DNA of 46,827 nt from an uncultured Lentisphaeria bacterium (GTDB lineage Bacteria; Verrucomicrobiota; Lentisphaeria; Victivallales; Victivallaceae): contig CASDQW010000102.1 of NCBI GenBank assembly GCA_949282965.1, positions 1 to 46,827 on the forward strand. Direction: 5' to 3'. Position 1 is the stretch's first letter; each line of letters starts with the position of its first letter. The notes under the pieces are model-generated. The model ran no database searches, was not told where the DNA came from, and saw nothing but the letters and a program-made list of their open reading frames with translations. Below, in pieces: positions 16,165 to 24,600 of the stretch. The translations under genes were made by a program, and so were the position numbers.

Positions 16165-17367
16165 ATGCCGAGATACAAATACATAGCCGTTCCGATCAAC
16201 GGCGGCGAACAACGGGAGATGATCCTGGAGGCGGACAACACCGCTGAAGCGCTGAACAAACTGCGCAGTTGTTTCATGACGCCGGTGCGCTACCTCGGCG
16301 AAGAGGGCGCTTCCACCTTCGGTCTGGCCCTGTTCGGCCACAAACGTGCGGACGGCTACGAATTCACCAGCCAGCTGGCGCCGCTGCTGGCGGCCAACAT
16401 CCCCCTGGAACGGGCTCTGGCGATCATCAACGAAAGCAGTTCCGATGAAGCCATGCGGGAACTGGCCGTGTCGCTGCGCCAGGGCTTGCACGAGGGGAAA
16501 AAATTTTCCGACCTCATCCGTTCCTGCGGCAATACGTTTCCCAGTTTTTACGCCAATCTGATCGAGACCGGAGAGGAAACCGGCTGCCTGCCGGAAGTAA
16601 CCGAGGAACTGCGCCGATTCATGTCGGAGAGCAAGGAGACCCGGGACTTCATCATTTCCAGCTCGATTTATCCCTCGGTCGTACTGGGAATCACGGTGAT
16701 CGTCGTGATTGTCATGTTTACGATTTTCGTGCCGCGTTTCGCGGTGATCTTCTCGGACATGGGACGGGAACAACCGCCGCCGATGGTCTTTTTGATGACC
16801 ATGAGCACCGTGCTGAGCCACGCCTGCTGGCTGGTCCCGCTCTGCGCGGTGGGGGCCTGGTTCGGCGCCACGGCTTATATGGGAGCCGCGCAATTCAAGG
16901 AATGGCGCAGCGCCCTGCTCACCCGGATTCCGGTTTTCGGGAAAATTCTGGTGGAGGTGGAAGTGGGCCGTTTCATCCGCACGCTGGCAATCCTGATTTC
17001 CAACCATGTGGACATCATCAAAACCGTCCGGATCTCGGAAAAGGTCATCCAGAATCAGGTTATTCGCGACAGTTTCTCCACTCTGGAGCCGAAACTGCGC
17101 GGCGGGGAAAAACTCTCGGCGGCCCTGTCCGGCAATGTCTTTCTGCCCCCCGGCCTGGCCTCCAAAGTCCGCGTCGGTGAGGAATCCAGTTCCGTCGGCC
17201 CCATGCTGACTCGAAGCGCGGAACACCTGGAAGAAGGCACCCGCCGGAAAATCAAGCGCCTGCTCAGTCTGTTCGAACCGGTGGTGATCGTCTTTCTGGC
17301 GCTCATGGTACTGGTGGTGGTGGTATCAATTTTTCTGGCGATCATGGAAATCAATCAGGTTGACTAG
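16165..17367 (+). CDS. gspF: Type II secretion inner-membrane platform protein
   Basis: This 400-residue polytopic protein has two repeated T2SSF cytoplasmic domains (about 55-170 and 255-375). Each is followed by hydrophobic segments: SVVLGITVIVVIVMFTIFV near 172-190, a helix near 215-240, and VVIVFLALMVLVVVVSIFLA near the C-terminus. Signature stretches are FTSQLAPLLAANIPLERAL and, in the second half, VGRFIRTLAILISNHVDIIK. GspF is the membrane platform that couples GspE to pseudopilin addition. It begins 10 bases after gspE. The length and layout are normal. Confidence 0.95.
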   Translation: MPRYKYIAVPINGGEQREMILEADNTAEALNKLRSCFMTPVRYLGEEGASTFGLALFGHKRADGYEFTSQLAPLLAANIPLERALAIINESSSDEAMRELAVSLRQGLHEGKKFSDLIRSCGNTFPSFYANLIETGEETGCLPEVTEELRRFMSESKETRDFIISSSIYPSVVLGITVIVVIVMFTIFVPRFAVIFSDMGREQPPPMVFLMTMSTVLSHACWLVPLCAVGAWFGATAYMGAAQFKEWRSALLTRIPVFGKILVEVEVGRFIRTLAILISNHVDIIKTVRISEKVIQNQVIRDSFSTLEPKLRGGEKLSAALSGNVFLPPGLASKVRVGEESSSVGPMLTRSAEHLEEGTRRKIKRLLSLFEPVVIVFLALMVLVVVVSIFLAIMEINQVD

Positions 17368-17409
17368 TATATTATTTCAGACTCACAAATACCGGGAAGG
17401 AGCCCTGCT

Positions 17410-17832
17410 ATGAAAAAGAAACAAGTGAAGCGCAATCCGTTCACCCTGATCGAAGTGGTGGTGGTGATCGTCATTCTGGTGATGCTCGCCTCCATTGCCA
17501 CCCCCCTCTACTTCAAACACGTCAGCAAAGCCAAGCGTGATACCGCCAAAACTCAGCTAAAACTGCTGGACCAGGCGTTGATGGACTACAAACTCGACGT
17601 CGGGCATTATCCCGAAACCGCCGACGGCCTTCAGATGCTGGTCGAAAACGTCACCCAGGAAGAAAAATGGGACGGTCCCTATATCAAACCGTCCGTCCCC
17701 AAGGATCCCTGGGGGAACGACTATGTCTACGTCTGCCCGGGGGAACACGGCGATTATGACCTTTCCAGCTACGGTGCCGACGGCCAGCAGGATGGAGAAG
17801 GCGAAAACGCCGACGTGAACAACTGGGAATAA
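17410..17832 (+). CDS. gspG: Major pseudopilin GspG
   Basis: This 140-residue prepilin is the main subunit of the periplasmic pseudopilus. It has a basic leader, then FTLIEVVVVIVILVMLASIA with Glu at +5, then the GspG body: DQALMDYKLDVGHYPET, DPWGNDYVYVCPGEHGDYD and SYGADGQ. The conserved calcium-binding loop region near the C-terminus is present. The residue before the cleavage site is proline (RNP-FTLIE) rather than the nearly invariant glycine. It is the best-conserved pseudopilin in this set. A strong GGAAGGAG at 17395-17402 gives the start. Confidence 0.95.
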   Translation: MKKKQVKRNPFTLIEVVVVIVILVMLASIATPLYFKHVSKAKRDTAKTQLKLLDQALMDYKLDVGHYPETADGLQMLVENVTQEEKWDGPYIKPSVPKDPWGNDYVYVCPGEHGDYDLSSYGADGQQDGEGENADVNNWE

Positions 17833-17841
17833 TCGTTTGCC

Positions 17842-18453
17842 ATGCGGATGCGCCGCTCCTTTACCCTGATCGAACTGGTGGTGGTGACCGTGATTTCGGC
17901 ACTGGCCATCGGGCTGGCTGCGAACACGTTGCGCCAGCGCTCGGGTCCGGCCCAGTTCGATCAGGCGGCGCGGGAATTCCGGCAATTCTGTGTCGCCACC
18001 CGGTCGCAGGCGATGGAGCTGGGACGAGACCGGGTGGTGTATTATTATTTCAAAGACCGCACCTTCCGCTCCAGCGACCCGATCAGAACGCCGCCGCCGC
18101 GTGAAGAGGAAACCATCATCCTCAAAGAAGTCCCGGAGGAATATCGTACCGATACCGAAGATCCGGAATCGAGCAATTATATTGCTCCCCCCAATTTTGC
18201 CTCACTGAAGTGGCAGATTCCAGAGGATTACCGGATCCGCAACGGCGGCGCCGATGCGCTGGAATATGTGGATTCGTTATTTGAAAATGATGATGAGAAT
18301 CTCGAATGCGTAGAAGTCTTCCGTTTTTTCTCCGACGGCGGTGCGGCCGGGGAATTGCTGTTTACCCTGCAGTTCAAAAGATGGGCAAAAACCTTCCGGA
18401 TTTCGCCGCTGACCGGTCGTATTCTGGAAGAGGAAAGCGAGGCGCATGAATGA
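17842..18453 (+). CDS. gspH: Minor pseudopilin, GspH-like
   Basis: This 203-residue prepilin has the N-terminus MRMRRS-FTLIELVVVTVIS, with a serine just before the expected cleavage site and Glu at +5. The body contains the FRQFCVATRSQAMELGR helix common in GspH/FimT proteins, then a long acidic, proline-rich loop (PPPREEETIIL) and a beta-rich C-terminus. Order between G and I supports the H assignment. It overlaps the next gene by 4 bases. Confidence 0.8.
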   Translation: MRMRRSFTLIELVVVTVISALAIGLAANTLRQRSGPAQFDQAAREFRQFCVATRSQAMELGRDRVVYYYFKDRTFRSSDPIRTPPPREEETIILKEVPEEYRTDTEDPESSNYIAPPNFASLKWQIPEDYRIRNGGADALEYVDSLFENDDENLECVEVFRFFSDGGAAGELLFTLQFKRWAKTFRISPLTGRILEEESEAHE

Positions 18454-18866
18454 TCCGTCGCCGCCGCAAAATGCCGCTGACCCTGGTGGAAGTCGTAGTT
18501 GCCATGGCGATTCTGGCCCTGTCTCTGGTGCCGTTTCTGTCGCTGGCCAACGCGGCCCAGATGCGTATGGCCAAGGCCCGGGAAAAATGGATTCGTTTCC
18601 ATATGCTTTCGCAGGCGGCGGAATTTCTGATGCTTCAGGGGATGGAAGATCCGGAACTGCCGGGGCCGGATTTCTTCGATTATCCCGGATATAAGATCAT
18701 GTGCGAATACAAGACGGTCGAAGACCTGCCGGAAGACCTGACCGGACTGATCGGACAGGCGGAACTGCAGTGCTGCATCATTGAACTGGTGGACACCAAT
18801 ACGGGAGAAGTGGTGGATTCACTTTATATCGACAGGATCAACTATGACGAAATCAATGAAGAATAG
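18450..18866 (+). CDS. gspI: Minor pseudopilin, GspI-like
   Basis: This 138-residue prepilin has an Arg-rich leader (MIRRRRKMP), then LTLVEVVVAMAILALSLVP. The VxAMAILALS pattern is typical of GspI. Leucine replaces phenylalanine at +1 and proline precedes the cleavage site. A short acidic periplasmic domain follows. It overlaps the gene before it by 4 bases and the gene after it by 23. Confidence 0.8.
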   Translation: MIRRRRKMPLTLVEVVVAMAILALSLVPFLSLANAAQMRMAKAREKWIRFHMLSQAAEFLMLQGMEDPELPGPDFFDYPGYKIMCEYKTVEDLPEDLTGLIGQAELQCCIIELVDTNTGEVVDSLYIDRINYDEINEE

Positions 18867-19563
18867 ACAACGGCATAGTTTTTCGCTGATCGAGGTCATT
18901 GTGGCAACCGCTCTGCTCTCTCTGGTGGGCATGATCATTGCGGTTTCCGTGCATACGTTCAACCGCAGCTACAGCAAGGCCCAGAAGGTCAGCCAGTGGC
19001 TGGAACGCAACCAGGCGCTGGACCGGATTGCGGAAAACACCTTGCGTTCGGCCATCCCCTTCACCTGGCCGAATACCGATACCGGCGAAGATGAAATCGT
19101 TTTCGAGGGAGAAGAAAACGAATTGTGGCTGACCGCTCAAAACCGCAGTTACGGTAAACAGGGGGCATTCCGTTTTGTACGCATTTACCAGGAGGACGAT
19201 CGGTTGCTCTGCGATTACGCCACGACCCCGTTGCTGCCCTGGTTGGAACTCGAAGACCAGGAATACGAAACCGAACTCATCACCGACGGGGTCATGCAGA
19301 TTTCCTTTCTCTACGCCGACTACGAAGATGACGAACTCAAATGGTATGAAAATTGGGATGAGGAGGAACATGATGGCTTTCCGCTGGCCATCCAGCTGAC
19401 CGTCGAATGGCAGGACGGCACCAAGGAGCGCTGGCTCCGCCGAACCGCCGGCACCAGCACCAATACGGAATACCTGACCGGCACGACTCCCGGCGGCACC
19501 GCAACGTCCTCCACGTCCGAAAACACCGGTAACGGAACCGGTGGGGGTGGAGGCCGGCCATGA
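18844..19563 (+). CDS. gspJ: Minor pseudopilin, GspJ-like
   Basis: This 239-residue prepilin has SFSLIEVIVATALLSLVGMI after a basic leader; serine precedes the cleavage site. The body (SQWLERNQALDRIAENTLR, then an acidic beta region) resembles GspJ. The tail is rich in Gly, Thr and Ser. The ATG at 18844 has AGGA six bases upstream inside the end of gspI, and is favoured over the next in-frame ATG at 18856. It overlaps the next gene by 4 bases. Confidence 0.8.
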   Translation: MTKSMKNRQRHSFSLIEVIVATALLSLVGMIIAVSVHTFNRSYSKAQKVSQWLERNQALDRIAENTLRSAIPFTWPNTDTGEDEIVFEGEENELWLTAQNRSYGKQGAFRFVRIYQEDDRLLCDYATTPLLPWLELEDQEYETELITDGVMQISFLYADYEDDELKWYENWDEEEHDGFPLAIQLTVEWQDGTKERWLRRTAGTSTNTEYLTGTTPGGTATSSTSENTGNGTGGGGGRP

Positions 19564-20552
19564 CCCCGACAATCGCTCACAACCGACACGGCAGGGAAGA
19601 CGGGGTGGCGCTGGTCTCAGTACTGTGTTTGCTGACCACCGCGGGATTGCTGGTCAGCGCTCTGGTGGCGGTTTCCCGCATGAGCACACTGAATGTCGCC
19701 AGTTTCACCGACCTGATGCGTTCCTACTATGTGGCGGAGGGCGCGGCCAACCGGATCCGTTATCTGATCGAGGCGGATCGTGAAGTCTTCGGTGATCAGG
19801 ACGCCCAGAACATTGATTTCGACGAATACGAATACGACCGCTATGTGGCGGACGGCTCCGAGCATGAAATCGATTATTACGGCACACCGGTGAAGTTCAC
19901 CATCACCAACGGCATCAGCGGCTACGTCATAAGCAGCGCGGCGGATGTGGATGCACTGGCCACCAACCGGACCGAGGAAACGCTGGTCACGGATGCCATT
20001 GATATTTTTCAGGATCGTTACAACGACTATGTCGATTCCGACGATACCGTCCGCGAAGACGGCATGGAGGAACAGGAATACGAAGAGCTCGGCATGAAAG
20101 CACTCCCCCGCAACAGCGATCTGCAATATCGCGAGGAGCTGTTATGGATCCCGGGATCGGAGGAATTGTTCCCGACCGATGCTGATGGCCGACTGTCCAT
20201 GGTGCGCAATTTCCGCATCTCCAGTACCGCCAATCCCAGCATTTACACGGCGACCTACGGTCAGTTGCGCACGCAGGGGCATCTGACTGCGGAAGAAGCG
20301 GCGAAAGTCCTTCAGGCTCTGAAGGAGTGGCGGGAAGAAAAAACACCGCTTTCCGATCTACTGGATGAAACCATTCTGCCGAAACTGCAAACCTATTTCA
20401 GCTGGACGGAATCGAATTTCTATACGGTACGCATCTTTCAGACCAACCAGGATCAGCGCCCCGGGTCGCGTTTGATCTTCACGTTTGAGGCGGACGGCAT
20501 CCGGGGCCCCAGTTCCGGGGTCGCGACATTCCTGGAATACTTCCGGTTCTGA
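19560..20552 (+). CDS. gspK: Pseudopilin tip protein, GspK-like
   Basis: This 330-residue prepilin has a short basic leader and GVALVSVLCLLTTAGLLVSA. As in GspK generally, glycine sits before the cleavage site and the +5 glutamate is missing. A large periplasmic domain follows, with the helix-turn motif LTAEEAAKVLQALKEWRE and FRISSTANPSIYTATYG, the latter close to the C-terminal domain of GspK proteins. GspK caps the pseudopilus with I and J. It is the last gene of the operon; the convergent HPr-kinase-like gene ends 41 bases away, with no clear terminator between them. Confidence 0.85.
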   Translation: MTPTIAHNRHGREDGVALVSVLCLLTTAGLLVSALVAVSRMSTLNVASFTDLMRSYYVAEGAANRIRYLIEADREVFGDQDAQNIDFDEYEYDRYVADGSEHEIDYYGTPVKFTITNGISGYVISSAADVDALATNRTEETLVTDAIDIFQDRYNDYVDSDDTVREDGMEEQEYEELGMKALPRNSDLQYREELLWIPGSEELFPTDADGRLSMVRNFRISSTANPSIYTATYGQLRTQGHLTAEEAAKVLQALKEWREEKTPLSDLLDETILPKLQTYFSWTESNFYTVRIFQTNQDQRPGSRLIFTFEADGIRGPSSGVATFLEYFRF

Positions 20553-20593
20553 TGCCCCTTGGCTCCTGTTGCCCCTCCCCCCTCGCCGATCGT

Positions 20594-21469
20594 TCAGCCG
20601 GACAGCCACGACTCGACCTCCAGCCAGCATGCTCCGTCACGCGTGGCGTCCAACCGGAGAATCGGCAGCCGGGCCGCCAGTTTTCGAGCAGAAGTCATGG
20701 TCGTTTCGAACAGCTCCCGCCGGACTCCCTCCGGCAGCGGTTCGATCTGCCGCCACAGCTCGGTAACCACTGGAATCGCCCCCAGTAACTGCTGCTGCGC
20801 CGTCAAAGGCCGTACCGCATCCCGGCTTTCCTGCACCAGTAGAAATATTCCCGCCAAAGGCAGCGCTTTCTGCACCTGCCAGGACGCTTTCGGCGCCAAC
20901 CCGGTAAATTCAAAACTCCAGGTTGGCAGTGGTCGAACCCACCAGCAATCCCCACGCAATTCCAGCAATGCCGCATCATCGGAGCAACTCCGCCAGGGAA
21001 GCGGCAGTCGCTGTGAAAGCGTGGATTTTCCGGCGCCGCTTTCGCCGCAGAAGAGAACGCCGCGCCCCTGCCATTCCGCCAGCGCCCCATGCACCGGCAA
21101 CAACATTCCGGAAAGCGTTCCCGGCAGAAAGGCATGGTACAGCAGCGTCCGGCGCAACGCCAGACGCCGCCAGCGGGTGGCCAATGCTCCGGAAGAGAGA
21201 GAATACCATTGCTGCCGGCCATCCGGATTGAAGCGCCATCGAAAGTCCTCCCGCGGACAGAACCGGGAAACGGCAACGGCACTTCGCTCCCTTCCGCCGC
21301 ATTCTCCGGAATTCAAATGGAGCTCCACCGTCTTTGCGTTTCCGCTCCCCTCCCCCGTCGCCATGCCGGACAGCGTCGCGATTTCCCGAAGCGTCGTCTC
21401 CGCCACCGGATTGAACGCGCGCCAGATCAGCGTTTCATCGGCCACCGCCAAATGACAGGCATATCTCAT
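20594..21469 (-). CDS. HPr kinase-like P-loop protein
   Basis: This 291-residue cytoplasmic protein has a clear Walker A motif GESGAGKST (142-150), followed by an acidic SDDAALLEL segment (about 163-171), the arrangement seen in HprK-like kinases. The N-terminal half is not the HprK phosphorylase-like domain; it resembles the divergent 'HprK-like' proteins that occur beside small peptide genes, such as ScmC of the SynChlorMet cassette and the kinases in some lasso-peptide clusters. Those comparisons are from memory of family layout. Its ATG overlaps the stop of the 44-residue peptide gene (ATGA), so the two are translationally coupled. A kinase acting on the peptide or on an operon partner is a hypothesis. 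No HPr or phosphotransferase gene lies nearby. Confidence 0.7.
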   Translation of the reverse strand: MRYACHLAVADETLIWRAFNPVAETTLREIATLSGMATGEGSGNAKTVELHLNSGECGGRERSAVAVSRFCPREDFRWRFNPDGRQQWYSLSSGALATRWRRLALRRTLLYHAFLPGTLSGMLLPVHGALAEWQGRGVLFCGESGAGKSTLSQRLPLPWRSCSDDAALLELRGDCWWVRPLPTWSFEFTGLAPKASWQVQKALPLAGIFLLVQESRDAVRPLTAQQQLLGAIPVVTELWRQIEPLPEGVRRELFETTMTSARKLAARLPILRLDATRDGACWLEVESWLSG

Positions 21470-21600
21470 ACGTCCGGCGGCAAATCCGGATCCACCGGGA
21501 ATTCGCCCTCATCCGGCGTCGTGGCACCTTTCACCACGTAATCGCGCCATCCTTCATAATCGATCAATTCCGGTTTCTCATAAGGCTGTTTTTCTTCCAT
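21466..21600 (-). CDS. 44-residue peptide, possible modified-peptide precursor
   Basis: This small protein begins MEEKQPYEKPELIDYEGW and ends in an acidic, proline-rich segment (TTPDEGEFPVDPDLPPDV). The Y-x-x-P-x-L element near the N-terminus resembles leader peptides of lasso and related RiPP precursors, in which that motif is bound by a recognition domain. No lasso cyclase, leader protease, recognition-element protein or radical SAM enzyme is in the window, so a lasso product is not supported. The gene is real by context: it starts 20 bases after the AIDA-repeat gene and its stop overlaps the start of the HPr-kinase-like gene. GGGAAG and GGTGA lie upstream of the ATG. An 18-codon longer frame exists, but it runs back through the intergenic spacer into the end of the AIDA-repeat gene. 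Confidence 0.65.
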   Translation of the reverse strand: MEEKQPYEKPELIDYEGWRDYVVKGATTPDEGEFPVDPDLPPDV

Positions 21601-21620
21601 TCTCACCGCTTCCCGCTGTT

Positions 21621-24600
21621 TCAGGCCAGCAACGAAAAATCCGTTGTGCCCCATGCTTTCTCTTCCTCACTTCCGATGTCGGCACCGGCCAGAGCAGTCC
21701 CCGCCGGACCGCCGGCCGATCGCAGTCCCAGCCCCGCGGCAGGCAGCTCTCCCTCACCGGGGGAACTCGCCATCGCCCATGCCAGCGACAACCGACCACT
21801 CAGAGCATCGAATTCCAGCCGGAACTCAATGCCCAGGTTACCTACGTTCTTCCAGTTATCCGCCACCCAGCTCTCCGTAACCGGAGCGGCGGCATCATCG
21901 GCATAGAAATTCAGCGTCAGCTGGCTGAATTCCTGGCTGAATGAAAAGTCCGCCGCCGGCCCGTCCAGCAACAGAAACGAGCCGCCGGTACCGCTGGATA
22001 AATCCAGATCGGACTGGTGTACCGTTACTTCAAACACGCTGGATTCCTCCAGCGTTGCACCGGTCGTCAACCCCAGCGAGCCGCTGCCCTGGGTCCAGAA
22101 TGCCGCATCCGTTTCGCTCCGTCCGGAGAGGTCGAAGCTGTAGTCCATTCCGTCTTCCAGCCGGGTATCGCGTTTGTAAACCACCCGCGTCTCCGCCCCG
22201 GAAAACGCCAGCCGGTTAAATCCCTGGATCCTGGCCTGAAAGTCCGTGTCTTCCCAATTCTGAAATTCCAGCGTATGAACCTTCGTTGCATCCAGCACAC
22301 CGCCGCTTCCATTCAGCCAACCGGTAAAGGCGCCGCCATCGCTTTGCAGGTTGCTTCCCGTTCCGGTCAGCGTCAACGTGGTATTGCCGATGGTTGCAGT
22401 ATCCTTGGCGCCTCCTGTCGTCACTCCGGCACCGTCGGTAAAGTTAACCGTCCCGGAAGAAAGATCCAGCGTTACTTGAATATCCCCCTGCACGGTCGCT
22501 GAACACGTTTCCGCCGCGTAATTCCAGTTGCGTTGTCCACCGCCGAAAACCGTCCGGGCAAACGTTCCGCCGCTGATCGTCAGATTCACGGAACCGACCG
22601 CGGCCTCTCCGCCGCTCCCGTAACCACCCCCGAAAACATATCCCCGGAACGTCCCACCGCTGATCGTCAGATTCACCGCCCCCAGCACCGAGGCGCTGCT
22701 GCCCGTTCCCGATGCCCGGCCGCCGCCGTAAACGTAGCCGCTGAAGGTTCCACCGCTGATCGACAAGTTCACCGCCTGAACATCGGCATTGCCGCCGCTG
22801 TTGGCGTGCCCCCCGCCGAAAAGGTAGGCGAACTGTCCGGAAATCGCCTCAATTGACACCTGCTGCCGGGTCAAAGCCGAAGCTCCTGTTCCGGAGGCGT
22901 AACCGCCACCGAAAATGGTCGAATTCGCCGCCGCCGCGGAAACTCCGTCCAGCAGCAGCTCCGTTCCCATATTCACATTCGCCGTCCCGCCGGCGGAGGC
23001 CCGGCCGCCGCCGATGAAGTTATGCACGGTACCGCCGACCAGTTCCACCGTCGTTTGATTGTTCACGTTGCTGTTGAGACCGCCCCCGAAGGCATACCCC
23101 CCGATGGTTCCCGACTCCATTCGGATTCCGGCAGATCCCAGACTCGCTGTTTTTGCCCCCCCATAAAGTACTGTGGACGCATCCAGCGTCGCTCCATCCA
23201 CCAGGAAGTTCGCACTCGTGGCATAAGATGCACCGCTGCTGCCGAAGATGGAGCCGGAATACGTTTGCGTACCGCTCAACTTCCCGGACAAGCCATTACT
23301 GGCGCTTCCATGGATGGCATCATCATCCAGATGGGTTGCCGTATCTCCCGGCGTTACCACCACTTCGTCATACCGGAGCACTTGCAATGTCAGTGCCTGA
23401 TACTGGAACCCCAGCGTATAGCGGGTATCTCCCGCGACGATCTGATTGTAGGCCCCGTCCGCCCAGGAAAACGTCCCGAGCAAGCCCCCCTCTGAATCCT
23501 TCAGCGTCATATCCTCACGGAAATTCGTGGAACCGATCAGCTGGTATTGACCGTTTCCCTGAGTTTCCTCAACAGTCACGCTGTAAGCAGCGTCCGCACC
23601 ACCGGTCAGAAAATCCCAATTGGAAAGCATGGTCCCCTTGACATTACCGGAAAGCAGAAAATTAAAACTGGTTCCGCTCTGCACCGACACCGGCACCCCA
23701 TACGCCACCTGCAACATGCCATCCACCGTCCAGGCCCCGCTCAAGGTCGTCCCCGTCCCGCAGAGCACCATGCCGAAACGGGAACCGGCGGCAGATGCCA
23801 GCACCATATCGGCCAGCGTTGCCTCCGCAACAGTCATCCTGGCTCCGGCCTGAACCGTCGTTCCGGTCACCATGCCGCCGTTGACCGTGCAATTGCCGCC
23901 CAGGATCACACTGTCGGCAAAAGTTCCGTCCGACATATTCAGCATTCCGGTGGTCAAGGTTACGCCTGAAGCCTCGCCGCCTTTCAAGAACAGCATGCCG
24001 CCGTTCAGCGCGACCTCCGTTGCCACGCCCCGTTCCAGCACCAGCGTACCGCTGTTGACGACCGTGTCGGAAGCTGTTCCTCCATTGACGGTAATCGTAC
24101 CGCCGCTCAAAACCGTCCCGACCGCAGAAGTACCGGTCAAGACATCCAGTGTACTGCCGCCCCCCAGTCGCAATCCGGTTGCCGTACCATCGGCAATCGT
24201 CGCCATCGCGCCATCGGCATAAGTTCCGCTCAAAGAAGTCAGCGATGCAGTCGCATTCAACACGTGGGACGCTCCGAATTCAACATCTTCCACCCGTCCA
24301 CCGGACCACAGCTTCAACACCGCCCCACCGTCGAGCGTCAAACGGCTAACCGTGCCGCCGGAAGCGATCACCGTACCGCCGGACATCGTCAAATCCGCCG
24401 CACTGCCGCCGGACACCATCACCGTACCGCCGGAAATTGTCATCCCCGTCGCCACGCTCCCGTCCTGGATGGACAATGACCCGCCGGCAACCGTCGTATT
24501 CAACGCGCTGCCGCCGGTGGCAACGGTCAGAGCGCTGCCGCTTTCCAGCAGGAATCCGGACGCCACTGCGTTCGCAAGAGAAAAGGCCCCTCCGGCATGC

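Noticed and set aside
21466..21600. Lasso peptide cluster
   Set aside because: The leader-like Y-x-x-P-x-L is present, but there is no cyclase (asparagine-synthetase-like), no leader protease and no recognition-element protein in the window, and the core lacks a clear Gly1 with an acidic residue at 7-9.
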